From Mycogone perniciosa (lineage: Eukaryota; Ascomycota; Sordariomycetes; Hypocreales; Hypocreaceae), in the NCBI GenBank assembly GCA_025331125.1, contig JAOALB010000185.1:1-10153 (forward strand): a DNA stretch of 10,153 bases. Reading direction: 5' to 3'. The position numbers and the translations under genes were made by a program. Under the pieces are notes generated by a model. It had not been told where the DNA came from, ran no database searches, and saw only the letters and a list, made by a program, of their open reading frames with translations. Shown piece after piece: positions 8,087 to 10,153 of the stretch. The first letter of the stretch is position 1, and each line of letters starts with the position of its first letter.

Positions 8087-9122
8087 TATACTATAGGCGG
8101 TAGCGGCACCGCCGGCCTCGTTCACGCCAACCACCCCTGCGAGGATCCTGGTGTCTACGTCCTAGTGCTAGAGACCGGCTATAATGTCTCTATCGACTCC
8201 CTTGTCGACATCCCCGCCCCCTAGACGGCCCTTATAGGATCCGATACAGATTGGCAGTACCAGGACAAGGTCCTCGGTTACTCGTCTGCCATCAACGGCC
8301 TTTATCATGCCCACCCAGGCTGATATTGAAGCCTAGGCGAAGCTCGGCAATGCCGGCTAGGATTAGGCTGGCCTTGTCCCATACTAGAAGAAGTCCTATA
8401 CTCTTTTGTTACCGTCGTACTAGCCTACGCTTGGCCACTTTGGCATCGACTAGATCAAAAAGGAGTACCTTGGCAATATGGGCCTCGTCAAGGTATCATT
8501 TCTTAATTCTCACGAGAGCAGTGGTGTATGAGATCCTATTTGCACAGATGGCTGCTGGCATAACGGCGACCGGGATGTGGGCCTCGGCTGAGGGCCAAAT
8601 AAACATCTTGAGCGCCACTCAAGATATTATTTTTGCGGCGGGCGCGTTCAACACCCTAAGCTGCTTGAGCCCTCGGGTACCCGCAACAAACAGCTACTGG
8701 AACGGCACGGGATCCCGGCTGTGATCTATCTTCTTTGAGTAGGAGAGAATCTACAAGACCATCTGATAACGGGATACCACTTTGAGGTCGTTGTCGATAT
8801 CATCACTACAGATCCCTCGACACGCTAGGAACCCGAAGCAGTCGTATTGGCCTAGAAGTCATATGTTGAGGACCGAGGCGACCCATTTACCATCGGAGAC
8901 ACGCAGTCCCACGCCTTCATGCCTATTCTAGATAATTCCCAAGCCCAAGCCGCGCTGCTTAATAAGTACCCTCCGAAGCCCGAGGATGCGAGAATCTTCC
9001 CGCTGATCCCGCGTGGGGACATCATATCTTCAGTATACGCTGGATTTTGGTTTGACAAGCAGCGATGTGGCCCACTAAGGAGAGTGGGGCTCAAAGGAGA
9101 AAAGGCCTTATCTACTCCGTAG
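8087..9122 (+). pseudogene. GMC-family (AA3) FAD-dependent oxidoreductase pseudogene, N-terminal part only
   Basis: GMC enzymes (glucose oxidase, aryl-alcohol oxidase and relatives, often secreted) oxidise alcohols or sugars using FAD. The relic shows the FAD-binding GGSGTAG at 8096-8116 and the Glu of LVLETG at 8171-8173 (18 residues later, as in Rossmann folds). The first-signature region GYSSAINGL is at 8276-8302, then AKLGNAG*D near 8337-8363. The second-signature region is split by a frameshift: AAGAFNT to about 8655, then PKLLEPSG from 8655. VGENLQDH is at 8739-8762 and PFTIGDTQSHAFMPIL at 8883-8933. The frame moves +1 near 8305, +1 more in the deleted stretch near 8500, and back one at about 8655. 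Roughly 50-100 residues are missing near 8500. In-frame stops are TAG at 8222, 8334, 8358, 8364, 8385, 8421, 8451, 8826 and 8853, plus one TGA at 8736. The C-terminal half with the catalytic His is absent. No start codon is visible. Confidence 0.9.
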
Positions 9123-9809
9123 AGTGTCAGAAAATAAAGGCAACAAACACAAATACACATATGCCTCGTGTCGATATCACTCTGTGCTGGCATCCATAGT
9201 CATTGTTCACATAGAAAAGACAGCTCGTCCTCCAACTAAGTAGTATTCCTTCGCGTTTCCATTCATTCCTTCATTCACTCTTATTTCCCTTCAAAGGAGG
9301 TAACAGACTAGGGTCAACAAGCCGAACGGTATTCAGTTTCATTGATGGTTTATTTCTAGCTTTTATATTTCCATAATCTTTACAATAACCTTAGACTAAC
9401 CTCATTTTACTATAGGTCCTTCCTCAATGCATTCAGGAATTCACTTATACGTATAGAGAGCAAGTCTACTAGATTTCAAGTTTAGGGATACCTCGGGAAT
9501 GGAGGTCTTTATAGTGTTAGTAGTAGACTAGGCAAGGAAGAATAATAATATACCTGATAGCAAAGTCTCGGTAAAGGGATTATATATTCAATTTTGATTT
9601 AGACTAATTCTTAAAGTTAGGAAACGGTAAGTTAAAGTAAATATTAGCAGTAATGAGAAACGGCCCTGCACACAAGTGCACGTAAGTCCGGGTAACCTGC
9701 GGATCGACGAACCAATCAGGGTTGGATGACCTAAGCATGGCAGACTTGCGGCACAAGCTATAAGGATCACCTGCAAGTCATAAGGATTACCAGTGATCCA
9801 TCTGCGGCC
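9123..9809. other. Intergenic sequence, no gene seen
   Basis: Moderate GC near 9123-9350 and AT-richer from 9350 to 9660, with a cattcattccttcattcactc-like simple stretch at 9259-9281. No coding motif of the missing GMC C-terminal half was found. From about 9690 the sequence may already belong to the LTR fragment that is clear from 9810. The short minus-strand open frame at 9588-9776 has no recognisable features. Confidence 0.55.
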
Positions 9810-9996
9810 CTATAAAGATCCTTCGTATATATACGGCTAGCATGTCACTTATTTGGTATCGTTACTTAGACACAGAACCGCCTGTTCTATATAATTGTGA
9901 CTACGTTACCCTGCTAAGTAGTCATCCCTGAACTCTCTGTTAACATAATCCCACAAACCTCGGTTTATCCCTTGAGAATCAACCTGGATCGTCACG
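9810..9996 (+). repeat. LTR fragment of the same Gypsy family (copy 2, lightly mutated)
   Basis: The segment 9874-9996 aligns without gaps to 3531-3653. By hand I count about 93 of 123 identical bases. Of the 30 differences about 20 are C or G here against T or A in copy 1, and only 2 the other way. The upstream part (9811-9868) also matches 3446-3500 with small gaps. The end reads ggatcgtcacg, where copy 1 has agatcgttaca. No internal element sequence adjoins it, so it is probably a solo LTR or a fragment. The 5' third of the LTR is deleted or too diverged to place; it may reach back to about 9690. Confidence 0.85.
9811..9836 (+). promoter_or_regulatory. Possible LTR core promoter (TATA region)
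   Basis: The tataaag at 9811-9817 and gtatatatac at 9825-9834 lie at the same place as TATA-like runs in LTR copies 1 and 3. They are candidates for the U3 promoter of the element. The call is based only on sequence and position. Confidence 0.3.
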
Positions 9997-10153
9997 TGTG
10001 CGAGCAATTCGAGGGCTCTGTAAACAAATCTCTAGAATTGCTTCTCTAGCTGTGGCAATCTCACTGTATTGTCTCATTTATATAGCATTGCGCGTGACAA
10101 CTAGAATTCTGACTACAAGTTACGAGCGTATGGCGGGGGGGGGGGGGTGGATT
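9997..10153. other. Flank after the LTR fragment, with a 13-G run
   Basis: No gene is seen. An inverted repeat agcaattc / gaattgct lies at 10003-10010 and 10035-10042. A homopolymer of 13 G runs from 10135 to 10147, six bases from the window end, which may be length-variable or a sequencing/assembly weak point. Confidence 0.6.

Noticed and set aside
8251..8724. Open frame of 157 codons on the + strand starting with ATG at 8251 (or 8252 region)
   Set aside because: Only its last part (about 8515-8655) is the true GMC frame; the first part is out of frame with the FAD and LGN motifs. It is a chance join inside the pseudogene, not a gene.
8919..9122. Open frame of 67 codons on the + strand as an independent small gene
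   Set aside because: It is the in-frame tail of the GMC pseudogene: the same frame carries PFTIGD and SHAFMPIL just upstream, and its ATG is the Met of that motif.
8852..9193. Open frame of 113 codons on the minus strand
   Set aside because: It lies opposite the GC-rich end of the GMC relic, whose + strand reading has family motifs. The minus reading has none.
9588..9776. Open frame of 62 codons on the minus strand
   Set aside because: No motif, no family resemblance, and it runs into the region bordering the LTR fragment; likely chance.

Overview
The window looks like a repeat-rich, AT-rich block of a filamentous ascomycete (Pezizomycotina) genome that has been through repeat-induced point mutation (RIP). 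About 7 kb is extremely AT-rich and full of TAA/TAG in every frame. Yet conserved protein motifs can still be read through the stops if the changes are taken as C-to-T and G-to-A transitions. No intact protein-coding gene was found. I see no sign of a new biological system; the interest lies in how legible the ruined elements are.

Left part (1-3653, + strand). A (TAT)n microsatellite runs straight into the pol region of a Ty3/Gypsy retrotransposon of the chromovirus type, called element A here. In order it has reverse transcriptase (active-site YxDD now YLNN), RNase H, integrase (D,D,E now N,N,K with the DX35E spacing kept), and a C-terminal chromodomain. A long non-coding tail, a polypurine tract and a 379-bp 3' LTR (3275-3653) follow. 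The gag and 5' LTR of this element are not in the window.

Middle part (3654-7100). A second copy of the same LTR lies on the minus strand (5690-6079). It is followed on that strand by gag-like remnants (about 5450 down to 4250). This is element B, inverted relative to A and probably its nesting partner. The stretches 3654-4150 (with a 57-bp tandem duplication) and 6080-7070 are RIP-type sequence that I cannot assign.

Right part (7100-10153). Base composition rises to near normal. The stretch 7140-7840 is a non-coding mosaic with a two-copy 114-bp tandem repeat, built from eight CCT..AGG palindromic cores, and several hairpins. After a short AT-rich spacer comes a dead GMC-type (FAD-dependent, AA3) oxidoreductase gene (8087-9122). 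It keeps the FAD-binding and ENLQDH motifs but has frameshifts, an internal deletion, no catalytic C-terminal half, and in-frame stops that are nearly all TAG. A third LTR copy (about 9810-9996, + strand) is much less mutated. It serves as an in-window reference showing the direction of the RIP changes in the other copies. The window ends just after a 13-G run.
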